Assembly (NCBI GenBank): GCA_029564115.1
Contig: JAKQQP010000208.1
Location: 8,507 to 72,506, forward strand
DNA: 64,000 nt
Direction: 5' to 3'
From: Candidatus Rifleibacteriota bacterium
GTDB taxonomy: Bacteria > Riflebacteria > Ozemobacteria > Ozemobacterales > Ozemobacteraceae
The translations under genes and the position numbers were made by a program. Below are positions 1-8,009 of the stretch, piece after piece. The stretch's first letter is position 1, and every line of letters begins with the position of its first letter. The notes under the pieces were generated by a model, which worked only from the letters and a program-made list of their open reading frames with translations, did no database searches and was not told the origin of the DNA.

Positions 1-972
1 AATTTTGTTTTGACTTGTGGGCCCGCTTCTGAAGATGATCGTATGTTGCAGCTTATCGCCGGTTTGGCGACCGGTTTGCGGCTGAATATCGCTCATCTGA
101 CCCGTGAACATCTCGTTGCCTGGCTCGATCGCCTGCAACGTCTGCGTGAAGCTGTCGGGCGCAATTTTCGCATCATTCTCGACCTGCAGGGCGCAAAGGT
201 CAGAATCGGCAGATTCCCCGATACCAGAGCTCTGCCTGATAGAGTAGAGCTGTTTTATGGTGAGAATTCAGAGTGCATCGAACGAATTCCCGTGCCTAAC
301 AGCAGTGTTTTTGCGCAGACTTCACCGGGCGACCTGCTGCTGCTGAACGACAGACGTGTGGTGGTGAGGGTTACCGACAGAGCCGATGGTATTCTTCAGG
401 GGCTTGTAGAACAGAACGGCCCGCTCAGCAGCGGTAAGGGGCTGAATTCGCCAGACAGAGTATTCGAAATGGCGAGGGTTACTGCTTCTGATGCTGCCGC
501 CATTGAATTGAGCCGCAAAATCTGTGATCTGGATTATGCCGTTTCGTTTGTCGCAGACGGTCATGAAGAACAGCTTTTTAGGCCGCTAATCGGCGACAAT
601 CATCGCCTTATAGCCAAAATAGAACAGAGAGCAGCTTTCGACCATCTAAAAGCTATTTCCGGCCGTTTTGACGAGCTGTGGCTTTGCCGCGGCGATCTTG
701 GCTCTGAAGCCGGTCTTCGCAATCTTGGTGCCTGGCAGCAAAAATTTGTCGCAATGATTCCAACCCTCGATTGCCCGAGTCTGCTGGCCGGAGAAGTGCT
801 CGGTTCGATGGTTTCAGCTTCCCAGCCTTCGCGGGCCGAAATAGTTCAGCTGTATGACGCCATGCACAGCGGCTTTTCCGGCCTGGTTCTTTCTGATGAA
901 ACTGCCTGCGGCACTCAGATTCCCGCTGTTGTCGAGTTTTTGCGTTTCTTTTTTGCCGATGCTGACGCTTGA
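1..972 (+). CDS. Pyruvate-kinase-like barrel protein, 5' end cut by window edge
   Basis: The frame is open to the first base of the window, so the true start lies upstream; the first codons read NFVLTCGPAS, like the KIVATIGPAS start of pyruvate kinases. Further family landmarks follow in order: RLNIAH, DLQGAKVRIG, a B-domain-like stretch, AKIEQR (the catalytic KIE), CRGDLG (the ARGDLG metal site), LAGEVLGSM and LSDETA. The protein stops after the barrel at about 320 residues, whereas usual pyruvate kinases have about 470 with a C-terminal domain. Several substrate-site residues differ: the ATQML threonine is replaced (AGEVL), and DTKGPEIR reads DLQGAKVR. The fold is therefore clear, but ordinary pyruvate kinase activity is doubtful. 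The stop overlaps the start of the next gene by 14 bases, suggesting translational coupling. Confidence 0.75.
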   Translation, partial: NFVLTCGPASEDDRMLQLIAGLATGLRLNIAHLTREHLVAWLDRLQRLREAVGRNFRIILDLQGAKVRIGRFPDTRALPDRVELFYGENSECIERIPVPNSSVFAQTSPGDLLLLNDRRVVVRVTDRADGILQGLVEQNGPLSSGKGLNSPDRVFEMARVTASDAAAIELSRKICDLDYAVSFVADGHEEQLFRPLIGDNHRLIAKIEQRAAFDHLKAISGRFDELWLCRGDLGSEAGLRNLGAWQQKFVAMIPTLDCPSLLAGEVLGSMVSASQPSRAEIVQLYDAMHSGFSGLVLSDETACGTQIPAVVEFLRFFFADADA

Positions 973-1816
973 TGGGCATATCGACCTGCCGTGGTTTGCA
1001 CGTCGCCATGATTTTGCGCTGAACCTGGAAGATGGTGCTCGAATGCCGGTCAGCAATAAATATCAGAGCGGCTTCGACGCTGTTTTTGCCGGCAGAATTA
1101 TCTTTTTTTCTTCTGAGGCGGCGGCCTTGCACCCGCTCGCGTTTCTGGTGCCGGCTTCAATTGTCGAAAATGTCGTCGAAGCCACGGCGGTCGAATTTTG
1201 TGCCGGACGACTGTCATTCATGATTCGCGGGCAAGGGTCCGTGCAGCTCAAAGAAGCCGAGCCGATCGTTGTTGCCACAGATCTGCAGAACATCGACAAA
1301 GTTGCTGTCGCCAATAATCTGCAAACTCTGAAAAAAAATCTGCTGACATTTGGCAGAAAGTCGTTTGTCACAGATCTTCTTTTCAAAAGAGGCGATGTTT
1401 TGCCAGAAATGGCGATGGTATTGCCTTTTCTCGACAAACCATGCAGCAATCTTGATCTGATGCTGCCTTTTGTCGGCATGGGCGAAGGCTTGACTCCATC
1501 TTTTGATGATTTTCTCAGTGGTATGCTTCTTGTCGATCGCCTTACCGGCTTCAACCGACTGACCTGCAGCGATTTTTTTTGGGCCGCCGCTGCAAAACAG
1601 ACTACAATTCAATCTTGCCAGCAACTCGAATTCGCTGCCATGGGCAAATTTTCATCGGCCTTTGAATGCTTTGTCAGCGATTTTCTCAGCCGCCCAATAA
1701 AAACAGGTGAAATTGTCAAAATGCTTAACTACGGCCATTCTTCCGGTACTGACATTCTTTGCGGCATCTGGCATTATCTGAACAATCTCGGCCAGACTGA
1801 ATTATCGGAGGGGTAA
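959..1816 (+). CDS. DUF2877 (AllH-like) family protein
   Basis: This 285-residue protein carries GMGEGLTPSFDDFLSGML, which matches the signature GxGxGLTPSGDD of DUF2877. That family includes AllH, linked to oxamate carbamoyltransferase in anaerobic allantoin breakdown. The ATG at 959 overlaps the end of the pyruvate-kinase-like gene; the frame stays open further upstream, but only inside that gene, so 959 is the likely start. The usual AllH partners (FdrA-like and DUF1116 proteins) are not in this window, so a ureide role is not supported by context. The coupling to a pyruvate-kinase-like barrel is the only clue to function. The family is fairly sure; the reaction is unknown. Confidence 0.7.
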   Translation: MLTLDGHIDLPWFARRHDFALNLEDGARMPVSNKYQSGFDAVFAGRIIFFSSEAAALHPLAFLVPASIVENVVEATAVEFCAGRLSFMIRGQGSVQLKEAEPIVVATDLQNIDKVAVANNLQTLKKNLLTFGRKSFVTDLLFKRGDVLPEMAMVLPFLDKPCSNLDLMLPFVGMGEGLTPSFDDFLSGMLLVDRLTGFNRLTCSDFFWAAAAKQTTIQSCQQLEFAAMGKFSSAFECFVSDFLSRPIKTGEIVKMLNYGHSSGTDILCGIWHYLNNLGQTELSEG

Positions 1817-1880
1817 ATTAATGCCGGGTTGTGGTAGAATTAACTGGAATGCATGACAAACTTTTCAATTGAGGTGGCGA

Positions 1881-2492
1881 ATGTTCTGTCCGATTTGTAA
1901 AGGCGAATTTCGTGAAGGTTTTACTGAATGTTCAGGTTGCCAGGTAAATCTGGTTGCTGATCTTGATAATATTACCGAAAAAATCAAGGGCGAGTTTCGG
2001 CTCTGCCACCATTGTGAGCGCGAATTTCATGATTTCGATATCGAGCATTGCCCCGGTTGTGGCCTGAAACTTGTGCGGGCTGTGCTGCATGATGATACTT
2101 ACGTTTTTCTCGAACAACCGGTTGAAGAATACGCCGAAGAAGAGCCTCAGGGTGCCTGCGAAGAATTTGAATACTTTGTCGATATCGCTGATGCCGATGC
2201 CGCAATAGTGCTTGAATCAGAAGACTTCGCCATGCTCGCCAAGGTGCAGGAAATCCTCAACACCGCCGAGATCAGCTTCTGCTTCAAACCAGCCCAGGAA
2301 CGTGCCAGCAATCTTGGCAGTATTTTCGGCATGGGTGGCCCTCTTGAGCGCAGTTTTCCCATGGTTGTCGTGCGCAAACAGGACGAAGAAAAAGCTTTGC
2401 GCCTGATTGCCAATCACCCCGAACTCGACCTGTTCAGTGTGCCGGCTGAACTTCTCGATGGCGATGACGACCTCGAAGAAGAAGAATACTGA
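1881..2492 (+). CDS. Double zinc-ribbon protein with C-terminal DUF2007-like domain
   Basis: The start at 1881 is chosen because GAGGTG lies 5-10 bases upstream and the protein then begins MFCPICKGEF. Two zinc ribbons follow: CPICKGEF...CSGC (residues about 3-20) and CHHCEREF...CPGC (about 42-60). A highly acidic linker leads to a C-terminal region of about 80 residues (AMLAKVQEILNTAEI..., VVVRKQDEEKALRLI), which resembles the DUF2007 'putative signal transducing protein' fold. The tail is acidic (DGDDDLEEEEY). There is no signal peptide or membrane segment, so it is probably cytoplasmic. The DUF2007 call is by pattern only; no partner or substrate can be inferred. Confidence 0.65.
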   Translation: MFCPICKGEFREGFTECSGCQVNLVADLDNITEKIKGEFRLCHHCEREFHDFDIEHCPGCGLKLVRAVLHDDTYVFLEQPVEEYAEEEPQGACEEFEYFVDIADADAAIVLESEDFAMLAKVQEILNTAEISFCFKPAQERASNLGSIFGMGGPLERSFPMVVVRKQDEEKALRLIANHPELDLFSVPAELLDGDDDLEEEEY

Positions 2493-2580
2493 ATCTGAAT
2501 TATCAGGCTGGCGAATTTATTAAAAATGTATTACAATTTAACACTGGCTCTTTGTCATGTTTAAATCTATGTGTCATCGT

Positions 2581-2624
2581 GACGAAGCGGTATGCCGCAG
2601 GCATAAGCGAGCTCTCAGCTAATC
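2581..2624 (+). repeat. Dispersed intergenic repeat, copy A (44-base core)
   Basis: This 44-base core recurs in inverted orientation at 31483-31526 with one mismatch. Weaker similarity extends on both sides: both copies are preceded, in the orientation of this copy, by CATGTTTAAA about 15-25 bases before the core. The core contains a near-palindrome (GCGGTATGCCGC here, perfect GCGGCATGCCGC in the other copy) and an AGCGAGCTCTCAGCT segment that can also fold. It lies between the zinc-ribbon and thioredoxin-fold genes, outside any coding region, like REP-type elements. Confidence 0.85.
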
Positions 2625-2704
2625 TCTCCGCCAGTGGTATCAGTCTCAGAGCCGGGCTTGTTCCTTGGGAATACTACTAACGCTAACTTGTGAGGTATTT
2701 TTGA

Positions 2705-3238
2705 ATGAATTCTAAAACCCTGTTTTTCAAGTCTTTAATCGGCTTGTTTCTGGTGCTTGTGATCGCTTCAGGCTCTTTTGCCGCCGAGAACGGCCAGGTA
2801 GTCGATGAATTTTTCCCAGAAGGGCTGGTCGATGCCGAACAGCGCTATGTAGATACCGCCAACCTGCATGGCAAAATTTTTGCCCTTTATTTTTCGGCCA
2901 GCTGGTGCCGTGGCTGCGCCGCTTTTTCTAGAATTCTCGTGCCTTTTCGTGATCGCCACCATGAAAACTTCGAAGTTGTCATGCTTGGCTTTGACAACAG
3001 TGCCGAAGACATGTTCGCCTATATGAAGAACTATTCGATGCTGTGGCCGGCTGTAGCCTGGGAAAGCCCGATCCGCACAGCTTTGAAAGAAAAGTTTGCC
3101 GTTTCCGAAATTCCCAAACTGATAGTCGTGGCTCCGAACGGCCAGGTTATTACCACCGATGGCTATAAGCAGATCGAGCATATGGGCGATGCAGCCCTGG
3201 ATAACTGGCTTAAAGTGTCGGGCTTGCCGGCAAAATAA
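2705..3238 (+). CDS. Exported thioredoxin-fold protein (nucleoredoxin/TlpA-like)
   Basis: The 177-residue protein starts with a signal peptide: NSKTLFFK, a hydrophobic core LIGLFLVLVIASG, and a likely cleavage after SFAA. The mature part has the thioredoxin active site SASWCRGCAAF (Cys at about 69 and 72). It also has the Asp-rich strand VVMLGFDNSAEDM and the cis-proline segment EIPKLIVVAPNG, as in the tryparedoxin/nucleoredoxin branch. It should act as a periplasmic thiol-disulfide oxidoreductase; substrate unknown. The gene is followed after 5 bases by a membrane protein, likely in the same transcript. There is no DsbD-like partner in view. Confidence 0.8.
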   Translation: MNSKTLFFKSLIGLFLVLVIASGSFAAENGQVVDEFFPEGLVDAEQRYVDTANLHGKIFALYFSASWCRGCAAFSRILVPFRDRHHENFEVVMLGFDNSAEDMFAYMKNYSMLWPAVAWESPIRTALKEKFAVSEIPKLIVVAPNGQVITTDGYKQIEHMGDAALDNWLKVSGLPAK

Positions 3239-3243
3239 GGCTG

Positions 3244-3927
3244 ATGCAGCAGATTGCCTCTTCTTCGGCGCCCGTTTCTCTAAGGTATAAAACGGTTTTT
3301 GAAAAGTTTCTATTTCCGGCAGCCTTTATTGCGCTGCTGGGTTTTATTTTGTCGCTGGTAAATGTTTTGTGGGTGAGCGGCTACCTTGGCTCTTTTGGCC
3401 GTTTAAGTCTGCTTATATCGTTTCTCTGTCTGATTTCCTGCATTTTATTGATGCTCGGGTTCAGCAGCGATTATGAATTTGATACCGAAAACCGAATTGT
3501 CTGGCTTAAAATCAAATTATTTAACCGGGCAAAGCGACTGAAGATCGCGGTTTTCGACGAAATAGGCGCTTTTTTTGTGACTGGTATTCAGAACCGGGCC
3601 AGAGTCCATATCTGGTGGACTTACAAAGTGATAATGCTCTTGAAATCAGGCAAAATGCTGCCCGTCTCGGATGCCGCAGAAAAATCAGTTTTTGCTGCAA
3701 ACCGCCTGGCAGAAAGACTGGCCGGAAAAACCGCAAGTCTGGTTTTCCCGGCCGGGTCAGAAAAAAGGGCGCACGTTGCAATTGCCGGCAATCAGCCTAT
3801 TATCGAGTTTCGCGATTGGAATTTTGCCGATTTTATCGCAGAGTTCTGGCTCGATACACTTTTATCGCTGTTATTCTTTGCGGCAATTGTTTTGTTTATT
3901 GTTGCCATGGTGGTGCAACTCAGCTGA
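3244..3927 (+). CDS. Membrane protein of unknown function
   Basis: I do not recognise this 227-residue protein. It has two hydrophobic helices near the N-terminus (about residues 26-47 and 53-72), then a soluble stretch of about 125 residues rich in basic and beta-like segments. It ends with one or two further helices (LLSLLFFAAIVLFIVAMVVQL). The layout recalls small PH-domain-like membrane proteins (YdbT/YcxB type: two helices, then a strand-rich domain beginning YEFDTENRIVWLK), but this is a guess. It follows the thioredoxin-fold gene by 5 bases and probably shares its transcript. It is convergent with the EF-hand gene. Confidence 0.6.
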   Translation: MQQIASSSAPVSLRYKTVFEKFLFPAAFIALLGFILSLVNVLWVSGYLGSFGRLSLLISFLCLISCILLMLGFSSDYEFDTENRIVWLKIKLFNRAKRLKIAVFDEIGAFFVTGIQNRARVHIWWTYKVIMLLKSGKMLPVSDAAEKSVFAANRLAERLAGKTASLVFPAGSEKRAHVAIAGNQPIIEFRDWNFADFIAEFWLDTLLSLLFFAAIVLFIVAMVVQLS

Positions 3928-3964
3928 CAGCCACAAAATACCTGCGCGATCGTCGCATTATTCA

Positions 3965-5023
3965 TTACAGTTGCCGGTAACCGAGCAAAACATCTGCAAG
4001 TTGGCCTGTTGAACCATCTTCTCGCTCAAAGCTGCCGTTCAATATCAGAGAATTCCCATTTATATTCTGGTCGGTATGCACGAAATTCAGATTCAGAGCT
4101 TTAATGCCGAGTTCTGCCAGAGTGTGAAACTCGTTTTTGCTCATTTTTCCGTCGCCGTTCAGATCACGATACAGCTTGAGTGCCTTGAAGATCGGGTCGA
4201 GTATGGTGATTCTGCCATCACTGTTGGCGTCATATTTGCCAAGCTCAGCAAAGCCATGTACCGCGCCGTTCTGATCGCCGAACAGTTCGCTGCCGTCATC
4301 GATGACGCCGTTGCCGTTGCGGTCGTAGGTGAGCAAAGCGGTGTTGCCTTTTACCCAGGCGGTGCTGTCGAGTTTGCCATCGGCAGTCACATCGAAAATG
4401 GCGCCTTTGCCCGCTTCGGTGAGCTGAATACCTTCGCCGCTCAGGTCGAGAACCAGCGGATCGACCTTTTTAATGCCCAGTTCTTCGAGTGAAACCCCGA
4501 TACGGCCTTCTTCGGTGGTAGTTTTTTCAAACCTCAGACTCAGTTCCAGTGAGTTGCGTCTTGCCAGCCTGGCAGACATTTCTTCAGTTGTGAGAGCCTG
4601 ACTCGGTGCCGGCTGAATCTCGCCGGAAGCGTCATTTTCGGCCGGAGCAGCTTTGGCTTCACCGAGAAGCTTTTCCATTCGGCCCTTCAGCGACTGGTAT
4701 TCTGCATCATCTTTGCTGATCATTCGCAGAATGAGGTCGAGGTCGCGTTGAATTTTCGGGTCTGAGCTGACGCCTTCTTTTGCAGATTCGCTGTCTACTG
4801 TCAGTTTGACGTTGAGCTCAGCCTTGACTGTAGTCTGCCGTTTGAACTGGGTGATTGTCTGGCGCATCTGGTTCATCGGCGACAGTTCCAGCAGATCTTT
4901 TTCGATGCCGGAACGCGATCTGGGCGGCGCAGTCTTCTCTTTGCCGAACAGGGCATCGACTGCCTGAGAAAACCTGCTGGCACGCATGAAACGTTGCGAT
5001 AAAATTGACGCGGCAATAGCCAT
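3965..5023 (-). CDS. EF-hand calcium-binding protein related to RTX-protein tails
   Basis: The 352-residue protein has a charged helical N-terminal half (residues 1-170) and a C-terminal part that begins DPLVLDLSGEGI. That opening is typical of a domain found at the end of large RTX/haemolysin-type calcium-binding proteins. Acidic calcium loops are visible at about 211-222, 234-245 (DRNGNGVIDDGS), 265-276 (DANSDGRITILD) and 287-298 (DLNGDGKMSKNE). No signal peptide and no glycine-rich nonapeptide repeats are seen, so if it is secreted the route is not obvious. An AAGGAGGA ribosome site lies 7 bases before the ATG. It is a single gene, divergent from the nqr cluster; role unknown. Confidence 0.7.
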   Translation of the reverse strand: MAIAASILSQRFMRASRFSQAVDALFGKEKTAPPRSRSGIEKDLLELSPMNQMRQTITQFKRQTTVKAELNVKLTVDSESAKEGVSSDPKIQRDLDLILRMISKDDAEYQSLKGRMEKLLGEAKAAPAENDASGEIQPAPSQALTTEEMSARLARRNSLELSLRFEKTTTEEGRIGVSLEELGIKKVDPLVLDLSGEGIQLTEAGKGAIFDVTADGKLDSTAWVKGNTALLTYDRNGNGVIDDGSELFGDQNGAVHGFAELGKYDANSDGRITILDPIFKALKLYRDLNGDGKMSKNEFHTLAELGIKALNLNFVHTDQNINGNSLILNGSFEREDGSTGQLADVLLGYRQL

Positions 5024-5183
5024 TGTTTACTCCTCCTTGAGTAATTTGACACATCCTTATGTCTCGGGAAAAAACACTTCCCCCTATTTATATCGGCACG
5101 CCCCCCCTGAAAAGTTTAGAGCAAAATTAAAAATGTATAAAAATCATACAGGTTGCGATTTGTGGCATAATTCCCTGCGTGGC

Positions 5184-5212
5184 TTGACGGGCAGGAGTTA
5201 ATAATTTATGCT
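5184..5212 (+). promoter_or_regulatory. Predicted promoter of the nqr cluster
   Basis: TTGACG (5184-5189), a 17-base spacer and TATGCT (5207-5212) form a sigma-70-type promoter. Transcription would start near 5219, about 43 bases before the nqrB ATG, which has GGGAGA upstream. Prediction by eye only. Confidence 0.5.
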
Positions 5213-5261
5213 CAAAGCGCGGCATCGGCAGTGAGCCGCTATTTACAAGTCCGGGAGAACC

Positions 5262-6221
5262 ATGCAGCAGAATTCTGAACGGTCACACATCTTGCAGCAT
5301 CCTGATAAAGGCGATTTGTTGCTATTGCTGTTCGTTATTCCCCTGTATTTTTTCGTCTGGGGAAGGTTCGGGCAAAAGTTCGCTGCCGGCGCCCTGCTGA
5401 GCCTGGCCACCGGTGTCGCCTGCTGGTTGTTCAGGCTCGTTTTGAAGCCCGCCGCATCTGAAACGATGCCCGTTGAGACGCGATTCGGCTGGCATCTGTT
5501 TTTTCTTTTTCCGCTGTTTTGCCCGCTTGCCCTGTCTTTATGGCTGATCCCGCCAATTCTGGTGATTGCATATCTGATTTCTTTTACCTGTTTTGGTGGC
5601 TGCGGGCGTCACATATTCAACCCGGTGGCTGTTGCCGTCGTATTTATGATTGTCGGTTATGCTCATACGGCGAGCCTCCACCCGGTCAGACCTTTGTCGG
5701 GGGCTTTCGAAGGTTTCAGAATCTGGAGCGCTGGTCTGCCCACAGCTCGACCGGCCTGGAAACTTTATGAAGAAGTCCCGTTGTCATCTGTTTTTTCCGC
5801 CTCATATAGTGGTTTGCTGCCGAATTTCCCTGGTTCTGCTTTTGGTCTGCCGCTTCTGCTAGCTTCAGCGATTCTGGCTTTGTTGGCGAATCGTCGCCCA
5901 CTGTGGTGGTTAAGCGTTTTTATGGGGGTTCAGATTTTTACCCTCTATTGCAGTTCGCCGCAAACTCTTGATGTTTCGCCCTGGCACCCGTTATTACTTG
6001 GAGTTGTGCCTGCGATTATGCTGATCGCTGTCGCCGACGCCGATTCTCTGCCGCGCAGCTGGGGCGGGCAAGTGCTTTGCGGGCTTTTTTCTGCCGCCTT
6101 TGCAGTTTTATTCATTTTCAGATCTGATAACCTTCTGGGGCCGATTTTTAGTCTGTTGCTGGCGCAGGTGCTGTCACCGCTTGTCATCGATCTGATTTTA
6201 CGGCGTGGTGACCGACAATGA
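5262..6221 (+). CDS. nqrB: Na+-translocating NADH:quinone reductase subunit B (NqrB/RnfD family), short
   Basis: A 319-residue polytopic membrane protein with about eight to ten hydrophobic helices. FTCFGGCGRHIFNPVAVAVVF matches the FGGxGxNxFNPA core of NqrB/RnfD, where quinone and riboflavin bind, and LPNFPGSAFGLPLLL matches the later GSIGETS-type loop. It is shorter than Vibrio NqrB (about 415 residues) and nearer RnfD in size; I call it NqrB because nqrF follows. The SGAT-type motif that carries covalent FMN in this family is not seen in standard form: the corresponding loop reads SAGLPTARP. It is the first gene of a cluster in which each stop overlaps the next start. Confidence 0.8.
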   Translation: MQQNSERSHILQHPDKGDLLLLLFVIPLYFFVWGRFGQKFAAGALLSLATGVACWLFRLVLKPAASETMPVETRFGWHLFFLFPLFCPLALSLWLIPPILVIAYLISFTCFGGCGRHIFNPVAVAVVFMIVGYAHTASLHPVRPLSGAFEGFRIWSAGLPTARPAWKLYEEVPLSSVFSASYSGLLPNFPGSAFGLPLLLASAILALLANRRPLWWLSVFMGVQIFTLYCSSPQTLDVSPWHPLLLGVVPAIMLIAVADADSLPRSWGGQVLCGLFSAAFAVLFIFRSDNLLGPIFSLLLAQVLSPLVIDLILRRGDRQ

Positions 6222-6802
6222 ACATTGACGGTCAGACAAAAAACGCCATTCGCTTTATGCTGCTGCTGGCCAGTTTTTGCTCTCTGGTTTTGCTGTTTAC
6301 CAGAGCTGCGATTGGTGAACGTGCTGAACTGAGCCTGCGTTCTGTCGATGCCATTCTTCAGATCGTTGGCACTGAAATTCTGCCGGTTGAGGAGCAGTTG
6401 TTAGGCATTTTCAATACGATGTTTATCAAACGCAGTGGCGGGCGTGTCAAATTCTGGCAGGGCTCGAGCAGGCCTGATATTTGGGCCTGTGAAGCGACGG
6501 GTAACGGTATGTGGGCCGAGATTACACTTGTTTTTGTTTTCGACGCCTCACAGAGAAAACTTCTGGGAATGCGCGTCGTCGAGCAGAATGAAACCCCCGG
6601 TCTGGGCGGCCAGATCTGCGAAGAAGTTTTTTATGACCAGTTTGAAGGGCTGAATGCATCTGAAGGTCTTAAAATGGCGACGGCCCGGGTTATCGATAAT
6701 CAGTTCGATGCCGTGACCGGTGCCACCATCAGTTCCAGGGCGGTTGAAACTATTATGAATAAGGCGTTACAGGCGTTGCGGCAGCTCAGGAGTCTGTCAT
6801 GA
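6218..6802 (+). CDS. nqrC: Na+-translocating NADH:quinone reductase subunit C (NqrC/RnfG family)
   Basis: One N-terminal membrane helix (about residues 12-30) is followed by a periplasmic FMN-binding domain. The flavinylation motif is complete: DAVTGATISS, with Thr170 as the expected acceptor of covalently linked FMN. The segment NETPGLGGQI is the family's TPGLG signature. Length is 194 residues, shorter than Vibrio NqrC (about 257). The ATG overlaps the nqrB stop by 4 bases. Flavin attachment would need an ApbE-type transferase, which is not in this window. The subunit passes electrons between the membrane subunits and periplasmic side carriers. Confidence 0.9.
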   Translation: MNIDGQTKNAIRFMLLLASFCSLVLLFTRAAIGERAELSLRSVDAILQIVGTEILPVEEQLLGIFNTMFIKRSGGRVKFWQGSSRPDIWACEATGNGMWAEITLVFVFDASQRKLLGMRVVEQNETPGLGGQICEEVFYDQFEGLNASEGLKMATARVIDNQFDAVTGATISSRAVETIMNKALQALRQLRSLS

Positions 6803-7401
6803 ACTACCTGAAAATTTTCTGGCAGGGGCTGATGCCGGCAAACCCAGTTTTAGTGCTTGCTTTGGGCTTATGCTCGACTCTTGCGGTAACTATGCGCGTC
6901 GAAAATGCTTTTTTTATGGCGATAATGGTTGGTATAACCACTGTGTTCAGCTCAGTGACCGTTTCTTTACTGCGTTATCGCATTCCTTTCAGATTCAGGC
7001 TCCTGTCTTATATGTTGATCATAGTTACTGCCGTGATTTCTGTAGAGCAGTTGCTGCGGGCCTGGTTTCCCGATATGGCACGGGCTCTTGGGCCATATGT
7101 GGGGCTGATTGTTACCAACTGTGTCGTTATGGGCCGCCTCGAAGCCTTTGCCGTAGCGCACCGGCCTGCTGAAGCATTTTTCGATGCCCTGGGCGTTGCC
7201 GGTGGTTATACTGCCGTTTTGTTGGGTATTGCCGGTGTCAGAGAACTTCTGGGTAATGGCACTCTCTGGGGTTTGAGTGTGATGCCAGAATTTTATATTC
7301 CCTGTCGGGTCTTTAATTCACCTCCAGGGGCTTTTCTGGTTTTTGCCGCTCTTCTTTATGCGGTTAATCGCCTGCGGGCCTCTGCCGGGAGGGACAGCTG
7401 A
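6799..7401 (+). CDS. nqrD: Na+-translocating NADH:quinone reductase subunit D (NqrD/RnfE family)
   Basis: A 200-residue protein with about six membrane helices. Recognisable segments are the N-terminal NPVLVLALGLCSTLAVT, with the Cys that in this family helps hold the intramembrane iron centre, and GPYVGLIVTNCVVMGRLEAFA, with the second conserved Cys. GVRELLGNGTLWG near the end is a strong family signature. NqrD and NqrE form an inverted-topology pair that binds the iron centre and takes part in ion translocation. The ATG overlaps the nqrC stop by 4 bases, and the gene abuts nqrE in the same way. Confidence 0.92.
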   Translation: MNYLKIFWQGLMPANPVLVLALGLCSTLAVTMRVENAFFMAIMVGITTVFSSVTVSLLRYRIPFRFRLLSYMLIIVTAVISVEQLLRAWFPDMARALGPYVGLIVTNCVVMGRLEAFAVAHRPAEAFFDALGVAGGYTAVLLGIAGVRELLGNGTLWGLSVMPEFYIPCRVFNSPPGAFLVFAALLYAVNRLRASAGRDS

Positions 7402-8009
7402 TGCTCGACGCGGTGATTAATCTGCCTTTGCTGGGTTTGCTTCTCACAGCGGCCATTTCAGAAAATATTGCTCTTTACTATTTTCTTGGTATATGCCCCC
7501 TTATCTCTGTTTCTTCTGACTTGCGGGCAGCAGCACAAATGGGTATTACCGTCAGTCTGGTCATGGTGATCACGGTCGCTGCCGACTATGCCATATTTTA
7601 TCTGCTGCTCAAACCTATGAACCTTGAATACCTGCAGCTTCTCTTTTTTATTCTAACTATCGCAGCTGTTACTCAGCTGCTTGAAGAATTTCTTGATCGG
7701 TTTTTCCCGGCGGTGCATGCTGCTTTTGGTATTTTTTTGCCGTTGATCGCGGTTAATTGCGCCATACTTGGCGTTTCGATGTTCGCAATTCTGCGTGAAT
7801 ACGATCTGGTGAGATCGATGGTTTACGCTGCCGGCAGCGGTCTGGGCTGGCTGCTGGTAATCTCGCTGCTGGCTTCCCTGCGGCGTCGCATTGACTTTCA
7901 GGCGGTTTCCCCGCACCTTGGGCAGACCGGTATCACTATGATACTCGCTGCGGTCATTGCCATGGCCTTTACTGGGCTGACAGAACTGACTGGCACAGGA
8001 GGGCTCTGA
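7401..8009 (+). CDS. nqrE: Na+-translocating NADH:quinone reductase subunit E (NqrE/RnfA family)
   Basis: A 202-residue protein with six predicted helices. ENIALYYFLGICPLISVS matches the NqrE/RnfA ENxxLxxFLGxCPFL signature, including the Cys ligand, and LPLIAVNCAILGVSMF matches the second conserved Cys segment (family LPLITTNCAVLG). It pairs with NqrD around the intramembrane iron centre. The start codon shares one base with the nqrD stop, and its own stop shares one base with nqrF, so the subunits are probably made in fixed proportion by translational coupling. Confidence 0.93.
   Translation: MLDAVINLPLLGLLLTAAISENIALYYFLGICPLISVSSDLRAAAQMGITVSLVMVITVAADYAIFYLLLKPMNLEYLQLLFFILTIAAVTQLLEEFLDRFFPAVHAAFGIFLPLIAVNCAILGVSMFAILREYDLVRSMVYAAGSGLGWLLVISLLASLRRRIDFQAVSPHLGQTGITMILAAVIAMAFTGLTELTGTGGL

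Noticed and set aside
2500..2700. tRNA or riboswitch in the gap containing repeat copy A
   Set aside because: The fold is explained by the dispersed repeat; no known motif is present.
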